DNA of 64,000 nucleotides, taken from assembly GCF_000938255.1 (NCBI RefSeq), contig NZ_JYMR01000010.1, forward strand, positions 1 through 64,000, read 5' to 3'. The stretch comes from Bradyrhizobium sp. LTSP849 (GTDB lineage: Bacteria > Pseudomonadota > Alphaproteobacteria > Rhizobiales > Xanthobacteraceae). This document shows, piece by piece, positions 27,055 to 35,461 of the stretch. Positions within the stretch are counted from its first letter, which is position 1; the number at the start of each line of letters is the position of its first letter. The position numbers and the translations under genes are program-made. The notes under the pieces were generated by a model. It was not told the origin of the DNA. It was given only the letters and a program-made list of their open reading frames with translations, and searched no databases.

Positions 27055-27879
27055 ATGGCAGTGCATCAGGTCAATCCGGGAGGAAAGCTCGCATCGCTCG
27101 ATCCGATCTGGGACCGGATCCGGGGCGAAGCGGAGGACATCGTCCATCGCGAGCCGGAGCTTGCGACCTTCATCTATTCGACGGTGCTGCATCACAGCCG
27201 CCTGGAAGATTCGGTGATCCATCGTGTCGCCGACCGGCTCGATCATGCCGCGCTATCGGGCGATCTCGTACGCCAGACCTTTGACGAGGCGCTGCGCGAT
27301 GATCCCGATCTCGGCAATGCCTTCCGCGCCGATCTCGTCGCCGTCTACGACCGCGATCCGGCGACCTCGCGCTTCATCGATCCCTTGCTCTACTTCAAGG
27401 GCTTTCACGCGATCCAGACTCATCGGCTCGCGCACTGGCTCTATCTGAAGGGCCGCAAGGATTTTGCGTATTATCTCCAGAGCCGCGCCTCTGCGGTGTT
27501 CCAGACCGACATCAATCCCGCCGCGCGGATCGGCCGCGGTATCTTCCTCGACCACGCCACCGGCTTCGTCTGCGGCGAGACGGCGGTGATCGAGGACGAC
27601 GTCTCGATCCTGCATGGCGTCACGCTCGGCGGCACCGGCAAGGAGAACGAGGACCGTCATCCCAAGATCCGCCACGGCGTCCTGATCGGTGCCGGTGCAA
27701 AAATCCTCGGCAACATCGAGATCGGCCATTGCGCGCGCATCGCCGCCGGCTCGGTCGTGGTGAAGCCGGTACCGCATAACGTCACCGTCGCAGGCGTGCC
27801 CGCCAAGATCGTCGGCGAGGCCGGCTGCGCCGAGCCGTCGCGCACCATGGATCAGATGATCAACGCCATGGGACTTTAG
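27055..27879 (+). CDS. cysE: Serine O-acetyltransferase
   Basis: A 274-residue serine acetyltransferase, making O-acetylserine from serine and acetyl-CoA in the first committed step of cysteine synthesis. The N-terminal helical domain covers about residues 1-140. Residues 150-250 form the left-handed beta-helix, with the active-site DHATGFVCGETAVI segment and the loop DVSILHGVTLGGTGKE. The ATG at 27055 gives MAVHQVNPGG and the usual family length; the longer frame starting at 26923 is unrelated sequence. The protein ends MDQMINAMGL without a terminal isoleucine, so the usual CysE tail that binds and inhibits cysteine synthase may not fit in the standard way. Confidence 0.95.
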   Translation: MAVHQVNPGGKLASLDPIWDRIRGEAEDIVHREPELATFIYSTVLHHSRLEDSVIHRVADRLDHAALSGDLVRQTFDEALRDDPDLGNAFRADLVAVYDRDPATSRFIDPLLYFKGFHAIQTHRLAHWLYLKGRKDFAYYLQSRASAVFQTDINPAARIGRGIFLDHATGFVCGETAVIEDDVSILHGVTLGGTGKENEDRHPKIRHGVLIGAGAKILGNIEIGHCARIAAGSVVVKPVPHNVTVAGVPAKIVGEAGCAEPSRTMDQMINAMGL

Positions 27880-28002
27880 ATTGCGAGGAGGGCTGGATTT
27901 TCCGGCCCGTTTCGTCCCCAAATTCTTTGGCAATTCATGCTGGCGGTTCGTCGCGTCTCGTCCTAAAACCCCGCCAACCCAGATTTCGATTGGAGACTTG
28001 CC

Positions 28003-28221
28003 GTGGACGTCAAGGAAGTAAGGAAGCTCGACGCGTATCTGAAGCGCGTATTCGGCAATCCCAAGATCCGCGTCGTGCCGCGGCCGAAGAAGGATGATTC
28101 CGCCGAGGTCTATATCGGCGAGGAGTTCATCGGCGTGCTCTTCGTCGACGACGAGGACGATGATCGTTCGTTCCAGTTCCAGATGGCGATCCTCGAAGAC
28201 GATCTCGTCGATCAGGAGTAG
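28003..28221 (+). CDS. DUF3126 family protein
   Basis: A 72-residue acidic protein that matches the DUF3126 family, conserved in Hyphomicrobiales and commonly encoded right after cysE, as here (123 bases downstream). It starts with GTG. The body has a small alpha/beta pattern, RKLDAYLKRVFGNPKIRVVP then VYIGEEFIGVLFVDDED. No catalytic motif is seen. The function is unknown; the conserved neighbourhood may point to cysteine metabolism. Confidence 0.9.
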   Translation: MDVKEVRKLDAYLKRVFGNPKIRVVPRPKKDDSAEVYIGEEFIGVLFVDDEDDDRSFQFQMAILEDDLVDQE

Positions 28222-28239
28222 TTCGGCGATCGTGCCGCT

Positions 28240-28267
28240 CGATGGGGCCGCGGGCGCGACCCCATCG
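28240..28267 (+). terminator. Hairpin between convergent DUF3126 and thioesterase genes
   Basis: A perfect 8-bp stem (CGATGGGG/CCCCATCG) with a 12-base loop is followed on the plus strand by CTCTATTTCTTT. It lies just past the DUF3126 stop and just before the end of the convergent thioesterase gene. It probably terminates the cysE-DUF3126 transcript. Confidence 0.6.
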
Positions 28268-28269
28268 CT

Positions 28270-28674
28270 CTATTTCTTTGCAAGAATGCGCAGCCGCGCC
28301 GTTGCGTCGGCGACCGTGATGCCCTCCGCATCGATCAGTTCGGCTTGCACGACCATGTCGCGCTCCGTCCGTTCGGTCACCCTCGCCCGTGCCTGGATTT
28401 CTCCAACCGCCGCAGGTTTCAGGAAGCGCGTGTCGAGGCTCCTTGTAACCACGGTCAGGTCAGGCGAGAGGTCCGCGAGCGCGCAAATCCCGGTGGCGGA
28501 GTCCAGCATCGCGGCAAGGAATCCGCCCTGGATCGTCCCGTGCCTGTTGGTGAACGCGGGCTGAGCCTGGAAGCGGATCAGGGCATGCCCGCTCTCGTCA
28601 AAGCCGATCCATTCGCGTCCCAGGAGTTGGGCGCCAGGTGGCAGGTTTGCCGCCGCATCGGTCACGTCGATCAC
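28270..28674 (-). CDS. PaaI-type hotdog thioesterase
   Basis: A 134-residue single hotdog-fold protein of the PaaI/YbgC-like thioesterase group. The family motif is NRHGTIQGGFLAAMLDSATG (about residues 43-62), where the aspartate and the HG...QGG segment form the active site of acyl-CoA thioesterases. It starts with GTG and is cytoplasmic. It stands alone, 99 bases from the LysR gene end. The acyl-CoA substrate is not predictable. Confidence 0.88.
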   Translation of the reverse strand: MIDVTDAAANLPPGAQLLGREWIGFDESGHALIRFQAQPAFTNRHGTIQGGFLAAMLDSATGICALADLSPDLTVVTRSLDTRFLKPAAVGEIQARARVTERTERDMVVQAELIDAEGITVADATARLRILAKK

Positions 28675-28773
28675 CGCGCTTGATATGCCGGTGACGAGCC
28701 TATCAGCCGGTCAATGCCGTGCAAGCGGGCTGCGCGTCACCCTCGCGGCCCGCGCAGATGCACCGTCAGCGCG

Positions 28774-29682
28774 TCACCGCAGACCAGTCGTAGACGTCAC
28801 CACGGCTTGAAGCTCGTTGACGAATTCAGCGATCGCCGGATTGCGTCTTTCACCGGTGCGAAAGGCTACGAATATCCGCCGTGTGATGATCGGCCGGATC
28901 TCCTTGAGACGTAAGGTGCCGATATGGTCGCGCCCGCGTAGGCCGGGGTTAATCGAAACCGAGCAGCCCGCCTCGACCATCGCCCGGACCACCTCAAAAC
29001 TGTGGCAGCGGGCATTGATGATAGGATCGAATCCGGCATCGCGACACGCGCCGACGATCACGTCGGAATAGGTGGCCGACGTCGTATCGAGGACCCATCG
29101 CTCTGTTGCCAACTCCGGCAAAGTGAGATGAGGCCGCTCGGCCAGCGGATGGTCGCGCGGCAGCAGAACATGGAGGTGGTCGTCGAGAAGGTGCAGCATC
29201 TCGACCTGCGTCTCCGAGAGGCCGGCCGAAGTGGTCAGGTCGTCGACAATCGCGACGTCCGTCTGCCAGGCTCGCAGGGCGGCCAGGCTGTCGTCAGGCT
29301 CCAGCTCCTCGAATATTGTCGCCAGATCGGGGAAGCGAGCCGACATCGCCCGGATCGTCGGCGGGATGAGAGATGCGGCGACAGAAGGAAATGCCGCGAC
29401 GCGCAGCTCGCCAGCGACGGTCTTCTTGAGCTCCGCGAGATCGGTCTTTGCTTCCTCCAGGATGCCGATGACCCGCCCCGCGTGGTCGGCGAGTCGCTGT
29501 CCCGCCGGCGTGAGCCGTACACCGCGGCCCCTGCGTTCCACCAATTCAGTCCCCGTTTCGTCCTCAAGCTGCGCGATCTGCTGCGAAACGGCTGATGGAG
29601 AGATCAGCAAGGCTTCGGCCACTGCTGCCATTGTTTTTCGCAGCGAAAGCTCACGAAGCGTGCGGAGTCGGGCGAAATCCAT
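28774..29682 (-). CDS. LysR-family transcriptional regulator
   Basis: A 302-residue LysR regulator. The N-terminal winged helix-turn-helix spans about residues 1-60 (VAEALLISPSAVSQQIAQLE). An effector-binding domain of periplasmic-binding-protein fold follows from about residue 90. It is divergent from the amino-acid ABC operon, with 196 bases between the starts. By the usual LysR arrangement it should control that operon in response to its substrate or a breakdown product, and also itself. It begins MDFARLRTLRELS, a standard LysR start. Confidence 0.93.
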   Translation of the reverse strand: MDFARLRTLRELSLRKTMAAVAEALLISPSAVSQQIAQLEDETGTELVERRGRGVRLTPAGQRLADHAGRVIGILEEAKTDLAELKKTVAGELRVAAFPSVAASLIPPTIRAMSARFPDLATIFEELEPDDSLAALRAWQTDVAIVDDLTTSAGLSETQVEMLHLLDDHLHVLLPRDHPLAERPHLTLPELATERWVLDTTSATYSDVIVGACRDAGFDPIINARCHSFEVVRAMVEAGCSVSINPGLRGRDHIGTLRLKEIRPIITRRIFVAFRTGERRNPAIAEFVNELQAVVTSTTGLR

Positions 29683-29715
29683 TCGTTAGCTCCAACAAGT
29701 GCCCAGAACACAATC

Positions 29716-29760
29716 ATGCATATTCTCTAATGTATATCGCGAAATTAATTAAGTAGACCA
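29716..29760. promoter_or_regulatory. AT-rich divergent control region (candidate LysR operator)
   Basis: An AT-rich patch lies in the spacer between the LysR gene and the amino-acid ABC operon. It includes an imperfect dyad ATGCAT-N8-ATGTAT (29716-29735) and a TTAATTAA-like core, with several T-N11-A matches. This is where a LysR operator and the -35/-10 elements of both genes would be expected. The precise site is inferred. Confidence 0.35.
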
Positions 29761-29878
29761 GAATTGTTTTGCGGCTGTAGCCTCATTCCCCAGAGCAGTT
29801 CGGGTGTTCACAAGAGGAGCACATCCCAAGTCCCGGCTGACACGCGTTGGACGACAACAGGCAAAGAGGGGTTCTCAG

Positions 29879-30907
29879 ATGGCTCGTTCCAAATTCCTGG
29901 TCGCTGCGCTCGCCGCAGCATCGCTGTGGGCGAGCGGTGCATCCGCCTCCGTCCTCGACAACGTCAAGCAGCGCGGCATCCTGAACTGCGGCACCGACAA
30001 CACGGCCCCTGGCTTCGGTTACCTCAACACCAAGACCGGCAAGATCGAAGGATTAGATGCCGATTTCTGCCGCGCGATGGCCGCTGCCGTTCTCGGCCAT
30101 GCCAGCAAGGTCAACTTCGTCATCGTCACCGACAAGAGTCGCTTTAACGCCTTGCAGACCGGACAGGCCGATGTCGTCTTTGCGCACACGACCATCAAGC
30201 CCGTGCGCGAATCCGCCATCGGCATCGATTTCCTGCCGATCAATTTCTACGACGGCACCGGCATGATGGTGAAGTCGGCATCCGGCGTGAAATCCGTTGC
30301 GGAGCTGGACGGCGCGACGATCTGCACGACGCAGGGCTCCGGCACCGAAGCCACGCTCGCCAGCTTCGTCCGCGTGCGCGGTTTCAAGACCACCAAGGTG
30401 CTCACTTTCGAGAATCTCGAGAAGCTGTTTGGCGCGCTTCAGGGCGATCGTTGTAACGCGATGTCGACGGACAAATCCGCGCTTGCAGCCTGGCGCGGCA
30501 ACTCGCCCAAGCCGGACGACTTCACGATCCTGCCCGAGACGCTGAACAAGTCGCCGTTCGCGGGCTTCGTCATCGCCAACGATTCCAGATGGCGCAATCT
30601 CCTGCGCTGGGCGACGTTTGCGCTGTTCCAGGCGGAAGAATGGGACATCACGACGGCCAATCTGGCCGACAGGCAGAAGGACGAGACCGCTTTCGTGCAG
30701 AAATTCCTCGGCGTGAAGGACGGCTTCGGCAAGGATTTCGGCGTCGCCGACGATTTCGTCGCCAGCATGATCAAGTCGGTCGGAAATTACGGCGAGATCT
30801 ACGACCGTAACCTTGGACCGAAGACACCCTATTTCATCGATCGTGCCGGCACGCCCAACGCGATGTGGACCAAGGGCGGTGCCGAGTACTCGCCTCCGTG
30901 GAACTGA
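29879..30907 (+). CDS. Amino-acid ABC transporter substrate-binding protein (AapJ-like)
   Basis: A 342-residue periplasmic binding protein of family 3, like AapJ/BztA general amino-acid binding proteins. It has an N-terminal Sec signal peptide (residues 1-24, ASA cleavage). The body opens with VKQRGILNCGTDNTAPGFGY, followed by EGLDADFCRAMAAAVLG, the characteristic family 3 pattern. The two cysteine pairs typical of AapJ-type proteins (NCG, DFC, TICTT, DRCN) are present. It is the first gene of the LysR-linked operon and would bind the imported amino acid. The paralogous-looking enzymes downstream suggest a narrower ligand than in the general Aap system. Confidence 0.93.
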   Translation: MARSKFLVAALAAASLWASGASASVLDNVKQRGILNCGTDNTAPGFGYLNTKTGKIEGLDADFCRAMAAAVLGHASKVNFVIVTDKSRFNALQTGQADVVFAHTTIKPVRESAIGIDFLPINFYDGTGMMVKSASGVKSVAELDGATICTTQGSGTEATLASFVRVRGFKTTKVLTFENLEKLFGALQGDRCNAMSTDKSALAAWRGNSPKPDDFTILPETLNKSPFAGFVIANDSRWRNLLRWATFALFQAEEWDITTANLADRQKDETAFVQKFLGVKDGFGKDFGVADDFVASMIKSVGNYGEIYDRNLGPKTPYFIDRAGTPNAMWTKGGAEYSPPWN

Positions 30908-30959
30908 GCCACATGGTCATGGGCGAGCCGACAGGCTCGCCTCGATCTCGGGGGGCGTC

Positions 30960-32153
30960 GTGACCACGCAGATTGTCGAATATCACAGCATCCCGCCGGC
31001 GCGTCGCGGCCTGCTGATCGCGTCCAAATGGCTATTGCAGGCCGCGATCGTCATCGTGGTGGCTGGGCTCGCTATCTGGCTTGGCCTCGCGGTCCGTGAG
31101 GCGCTCGCCCGCAAGGGCATCCAGTTCTCGTTCGGCTATCTCGGCAACGTCGCGAATTTCAGTCTCAGTGAAGGCCTCGTGCCTTCACGTGAGGGCAATT
31201 GGCTGGTTCTGGAGCTTTTCTCTCCCACGCACACCAATCTGCAGGCGCTGCTGGCGGGCCTTTGGAATTCGCTCAAGGTCGCCCTCTCGGCGATCGTCCT
31301 CTGCACATTGTTCGGTACGCTGGTCGGCGTCGGCCGGCTCTCGACGAACTGGCTGGTGCGCAACCTCTGCTTTGGGCTGGTCGAAGCGATACGCAACACA
31401 CCGCTGCTGATCCAGATCGTGTTCTGGTACTTCGCGGTGGTGCTGCGGTTTCCTCCGGCCAACGTCGCTTCGAATTGGTTCGGCGGCCTTCTCGCCAGTC
31501 GTTCGGGTGTGTTCTTTCCTGGCCTTGCGATTTCCGAACGCGCAGGCGTTGCGTCGTGGGGATTGCTCGCCGCGGCCTTCGCTCTGGTTGCCGCCTACGT
31601 GGTTCTGCGTGGACTGCGACTTCGGTTGATCCTCCTGGCGGCGGCGATCTCGGCCCTGATTGCAGCCGCCTTCATCGGTTTTCCCCTTGGCCTTGACCTT
31701 CCAGTCGCGACTCGGTTCGGCGCGCGCGGAGGCTTTGCCATCTCACCGGAAATGACGGCGCTCCTCCTTGCGATCGTCGTCAACAGCTCCGCCTATGTCG
31801 CCGAGATCGTCCGCGGCGCGATCGAGTCCTTGCCGAAGGGACAATGGGAGGCGTCTGCCTCGCTTGGATTGTCGCGTTCCCACACGTTGCGCGACATCAT
31901 CCTTCCCCAGGTATTTCGGATCGTCCTGCCGTCGCTCGCCAACCGCTACATCAGCTTGACCAAGGATACCTCGCTCGGGATCGCCATCGGCTTTCCGGAC
32001 CTGTTCAACGTCTACGGTACTGTCTCAAACCAGACCGGGCGGAATCTCGAAGGCGTCGTGATCGTGATGCTGACCTATCTCGCGCTGAGCTGGATCATCA
32101 GCGGCTGCGTGAATGGCGTCAACGCGCGCGTCAATGGACGGAGGATGCGATGA
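30960..32153 (+). CDS. Amino-acid ABC transporter permease (AapQ-like)
   Basis: A 397-residue inner-membrane permease of the HisM/AapQ type. The GTG at 30960 follows a GGGGG ribosome site and gives VTTQIVEYHS. The single N-terminal helix, the long periplasmic loop and the BPD_transp_1 domain with EIVRGAIESLPKGQWEAS (the ATPase-contact loop) match AapQ. Its stop overlaps the next permease start (ATGA). It pairs with that second permease to form the membrane channel. Confidence 0.92.
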   Translation: MTTQIVEYHSIPPARRGLLIASKWLLQAAIVIVVAGLAIWLGLAVREALARKGIQFSFGYLGNVANFSLSEGLVPSREGNWLVLELFSPTHTNLQALLAGLWNSLKVALSAIVLCTLFGTLVGVGRLSTNWLVRNLCFGLVEAIRNTPLLIQIVFWYFAVVLRFPPANVASNWFGGLLASRSGVFFPGLAISERAGVASWGLLAAAFALVAAYVVLRGLRLRLILLAAAISALIAAAFIGFPLGLDLPVATRFGARGGFAISPEMTALLLAIVVNSSAYVAEIVRGAIESLPKGQWEASASLGLSRSHTLRDIILPQVFRIVLPSLANRYISLTKDTSLGIAIGFPDLFNVYGTVSNQTGRNLEGVVIVMLTYLALSWIISGCVNGVNARVNGRRMR

Positions 32154-33283
32154 CCACGGTCGCGCTGCGGTGGGTCCACCGCAATCTCTTCGCCAAGCCG
32201 TTCGATGCCGCGCTGTCGCTTGTCGTCATCCCGCTGATGGCCTGGGCGGTCTATGCCTTTGCGTACTGGGTGCTGGTCCAGGCGCATTGGCAAGTCGTTG
32301 GCGGCAGCTTCAAGGTACTGATGACCGGCATATATCCGGCCGATCAGTTGTGGCGGGCATGGTTCTCCGTCGCAACGATCTGCGCAATGTTCGGCGCGGG
32401 CCTCGGCCTTTCGGTTCGCCCGGGGCGAGCCGCGCTAACGGTCGTCGCATTGGTCGTGACGCTGACTGGTGTCATGGTCGCGGTCGCGATCGACGCGCAT
32501 TCGGGCATGCTTGCTGCCGGCAGCGCTGCGCTCGGCGTTGCTGCATGGTGCGGTGTCCATCGTTCGGCTCTGGACCAGCGCCTCGCCCTGTCCGGACTTC
32601 TCGCGGGCGTGGTCGCAATCTTCGTCGTGCTCTCGCCGCCGGGCTTCGACGTCTGGGGCGGTCTGCTGCTCAGCGTCGTCCTGACGATCGCGGTCTCGAT
32701 CCTGACCTTGTCCTTCGGAATCCTGCTCGCGCTTGGCCGGCAGAGCCGCATCACCAGCCTGCGCCTGATTTCGACCGCCTATATCGAGACGATGCGGTCG
32801 GTGCCGTTGATCCTCGTCGTCTACTGGATCTGGATCATCGTGCCGCTGCTGGCGCCGGATACGTCCGTCCCGGGGCTGTTGCGCGGCATGGCCGGCTTTG
32901 CGCTCTTCTTTGCGGCCTATGTCGCGGAATATGTCCGCAGCGGACTTCAGGCCGTGCCCAAGGGGCAGATCGAGGCGGCGCGTTCGCTCGCCATGAGCAG
33001 CTGGACGCTCAATGTCGATATCGTCCTGCCGCAGGCGCTGCGGGTTGTCGTTCCTTCGCTGGTCGGACAGATCCTCGACATCTTTAACGGCGCGACGCTG
33101 GTCTTCATTATCGGCCTGACCGACTTCCTGCGCGCCGGCCAGATGATTCTCGCCGATCCGCAGAACAGCGGCCGGACCTACGAGATCTACGTCTTCCTTT
33201 TCGCCGTCTATCTCGCCATCGGCGGGGTGATCACCTACGCCTCGCGCCGACTCGAAACCCATCTCGCAAGGGGATCGCGATGA
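32150..33283 (+). CDS. Amino-acid ABC transporter permease (AapM-like)
   Basis: A 377-residue inner-membrane permease, the partner of the preceding AapQ-like protein. There are several N-terminal helices. The BPD_transp_1 domain occupies the last 200 residues, with the contact loop [18 protein letters not shown] and the following [20 protein letters not shown]. Start and stop overlap its neighbours by 4 bases each, indicating coupled translation of the whole transporter. Confidence 0.92.
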   Translation: MTTVALRWVHRNLFAKPFDAALSLVVIPLMAWAVYAFAYWVLVQAHWQVVGGSFKVLMTGIYPADQLWRAWFSVATICAMFGAGLGLSVRPGRAALTVVALVVTLTGVMVAVAIDAHSGMLAAGSAALGVAAWCGVHRSALDQRLALSGLLAGVVAIFVVLSPPGFDVWGGLLLSVVLTIAVSILTLSFGILLALGRQSRITSLRLISTAYIETMRSVPLILVVYWIWIIVPLLAPDTSVPGLLRGMAGFALFFAAYVAEYVRSGLQAVPKGQIEAARSLAMSSWTLNVDIVLPQALRVVVPSLVGQILDIFNGATLVFIIGLTDFLRAGQMILADPQNSGRTYEIYVFLFAVYLAIGGVITYASRRLETHLARGSR

Positions 33284-34074
33284 ACGCCATTCAGGTTCCA
33301 GCGGCCACGATTTCGCGCGATGTCATCGTCGGCATCGCTCGCCTCAACAAGTCCTTTGGTACGTTCCATGTCCTGAAAGATATCGATCTCGACGTCGGAC
33401 GCGGCGAGGTCGTCGTCATCATCGGAGCCAGCGGCTCGGGGAAGTCGACCTTGATCCGCGGTGTCAACGGTCTGGAGATGTACCAGAGCGGGCGCCTGAC
33501 CGTCGACGGATTCGACATGCCGACGGAGGCTGACCGCGAAATCGGCGGCGAGAGGGAATTGGCCAGGATCCGCAAGGGCGTCGGCATGGTGTTTCAGCAG
33601 TTCAATCTCTTTCCGCATATGAGCGCGCTCGACAACGTCGCAATTGCGCCGATCCGTGTTCGCGGCCACACGCCCGACGAAGCGAAGGCGAACGCGTTGC
33701 GCCTGCTCGAGAGGGTTGGACTGCGCGACCACGCCCACAAGTTTCCGGATCAGCTTTCTGGCGGTCAACAACAGCGCGTCGCAATTGCTCGGTCGCTGGC
33801 GATGGCGCCGCATATCATGCTGTTCGACGAGCCGACCTCGGCCCTCGACCCCGAAATGGTCGGCGAGGTGCTTGACGTCATGCGCGGACTCGCTCGCGAG
33901 GGCATGACCATGATGATCGTGACCCACGAGATGGGTTTCGCCCGCGAGGTGGCCGATCGCGTCGTGTACATCGATCACGGACGCATCCTGGAAATCGGCA
34001 CGCCGGCGGAGATCTTCGACCGGCCGACGCACGAACGAACCCGAACCTTCCTGTCACGCGTGCTTCGGCACTGA
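33280..34074 (+). CDS. Amino-acid ABC transporter ATPase (AapP-like)
   Basis: A 264-residue ATPase of the polar amino-acid family. Walker A is GASGSGKST, followed by RGVNGLE. The Q-loop is [11 protein letters not shown], the signature is [16 protein letters not shown], Walker B is [13 protein letters not shown] and the H-loop is TVTHEMGF-like (IVTHEMGFA). All catalytic motifs are intact. It ends 62 bases before the SHMT-like gene, with no terminator between, so it is most likely co-transcribed with the two PLP enzymes. Confidence 0.95.
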   Translation: MNAIQVPAATISRDVIVGIARLNKSFGTFHVLKDIDLDVGRGEVVVIIGASGSGKSTLIRGVNGLEMYQSGRLTVDGFDMPTEADREIGGERELARIRKGVGMVFQQFNLFPHMSALDNVAIAPIRVRGHTPDEAKANALRLLERVGLRDHAHKFPDQLSGGQQQRVAIARSLAMAPHIMLFDEPTSALDPEMVGEVLDVMRGLAREGMTMMIVTHEMGFAREVADRVVYIDHGRILEIGTPAEIFDRPTHERTRTFLSRVLRH

Positions 34075-34136
34075 CGAAACCGTCCTTCGTGCTCGCGGAA
34101 CGAGCGCATTTCCGACCACATAGAAGAGGATGACCG

Positions 34137-35438
34137 ATGTCACTTTCAGCGGGCTCTATTCCGACCCATTCAACTCATCACAGCCGGCACAACTTCTTTG
34201 AAGCCGACTCCCGGCAGCTCGGAGCGGACGTCGTCGCGCTGATCGACCAAGACCGGAAAAGGGAAATGCAGTCCCTCAACATGATCGCTTCGGCTTCCTA
34301 TGCGCCGCTCGGCCTGCGACAGATCGAAGGAACCCACCTCGTCAACCGTGCGCCGATGGGTCTGCCTGGCCGTCGCAGCGTCGCAAATTCCGAAGAACTC
34401 GACGCGATCGAGAACCTCGCCATCGATCGGGCGAAGGCGATTTTCGGCGCCGAATACGTCAACGTGCAGGCGCTGTCCTCGACCATCGCCAATGTCGCTG
34501 TCCTGCGCGCGATCCTGCCGCCCGACGGCGCCCGGCTGCTGACCTTCGATGAGCTCGCCGGCGGCCATGTCAGCCACGGCGCCATGCGCCATATCACGGG
34601 CGCGAACCGCGAGGTGGTTTCATTCGGCGTGACCAGCACCGGCGCAGTCGATCTGGACCAGGCCCGCGATCTCGCGCGCAAGATGAGACCGCATGTCTTG
34701 CTTGCCGGCCCGTCTTCGTACCCGCGCGAGATCGACTTCGCCGGATTGAAGAATATCGCCGACGAGGTCGGCGCGCTTCTCTTCACCGACATTGCTCATG
34801 TTGCAGGGCTGATCGCGGCCGGCCTCCATGCCAACCCCGTTCCGTTCTCCGACGTTTCCACGACCTCGACGCAGAAGACATTGTGCGGACCGCGCAATGG
34901 CGCGTTTGTTTTCGCCAAAGAGCGCTTCGGCGCCGCCATCGACGCCGCCGTCTATCCCGGCCTGCAAGGGCCGGCGGCCTCGAACATGATCGCGGCGCGG
35001 GCCGTGCAGATGGAGATGATTACCCGCCCGGCCTTTGCGCAGCTCATGCGTGACGTCGTCGCGAATGCAAAGGCTTTCGGTGCGGGCCTGGAGGAGGGCG
35101 GCATCGAGCTCTACACCGGGGGCACGGACTCGCACATGATCATGGCTTACACCGGCGAGAGTTGGACGCAGCCGGAATTGGTCGCGGGGCTCGGTGGGTA
35201 TGGTGTTATCGGCAACGCCATGCGTGCGCCGGGGCAAGCCGGCGAACCACGTACCGCGTTCCGGTTCGGCAGCGTTGCGCTGACGATCCGCGGCTTCGAT
35301 ATCGCCGAGGCGAGGACACTCGGTCGTGAAGTTGCGGAGATCTTACGAGCCGGCCCAAGCGCCTCCGTCGATCGCGCGCGGCTGCGCAGGCTGAAAGATC
35401 TGGCCGACGCCCACCCCATTCCGTCCTTCGTCGATTGA
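34137..35438 (+). CDS. Divergent serine-hydroxymethyltransferase-like PLP enzyme
   Basis: A 433-residue fold-type I PLP enzyme clearly related to GlyA but altered at key places. The PLP lysine is kept (K247 in STQKTLCGPRNG), as are DIAHVAG (218-224), AGGHVSHG and the substrate-carboxylate arginine region TAFRFGS. In GlyA the segment reads YAEGYPGKRYYGG. Here it reads RAPMGLPGRRSVANS, so the catalytic Glu (E. coli E57) is Met74, and the Tyr residues at 55, 64 and 65 are replaced by Ala72, Ser81 and Val82. IASEN has become IASAS, and the His before the lysine is Gln246. A normal folate-dependent serine-glycine reaction is therefore unlikely. It sits between an amino-acid importer and a class V PLP enzyme. 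Confidence 0.85.
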   Translation: MSLSAGSIPTHSTHHSRHNFFEADSRQLGADVVALIDQDRKREMQSLNMIASASYAPLGLRQIEGTHLVNRAPMGLPGRRSVANSEELDAIENLAIDRAKAIFGAEYVNVQALSSTIANVAVLRAILPPDGARLLTFDELAGGHVSHGAMRHITGANREVVSFGVTSTGAVDLDQARDLARKMRPHVLLAGPSSYPREIDFAGLKNIADEVGALLFTDIAHVAGLIAAGLHANPVPFSDVSTTSTQKTLCGPRNGAFVFAKERFGAAIDAAVYPGLQGPAASNMIAARAVQMEMITRPAFAQLMRDVVANAKAFGAGLEEGGIELYTGGTDSHMIMAYTGESWTQPELVAGLGGYGVIGNAMRAPGQAGEPRTAFRFGSVALTIRGFDIAEARTLGREVAEILRAGPSASVDRARLRRLKDLADAHPIPSFVD

Positions 35439-35461
35439 TCCCGCACGCGGAGCCGTTCACC

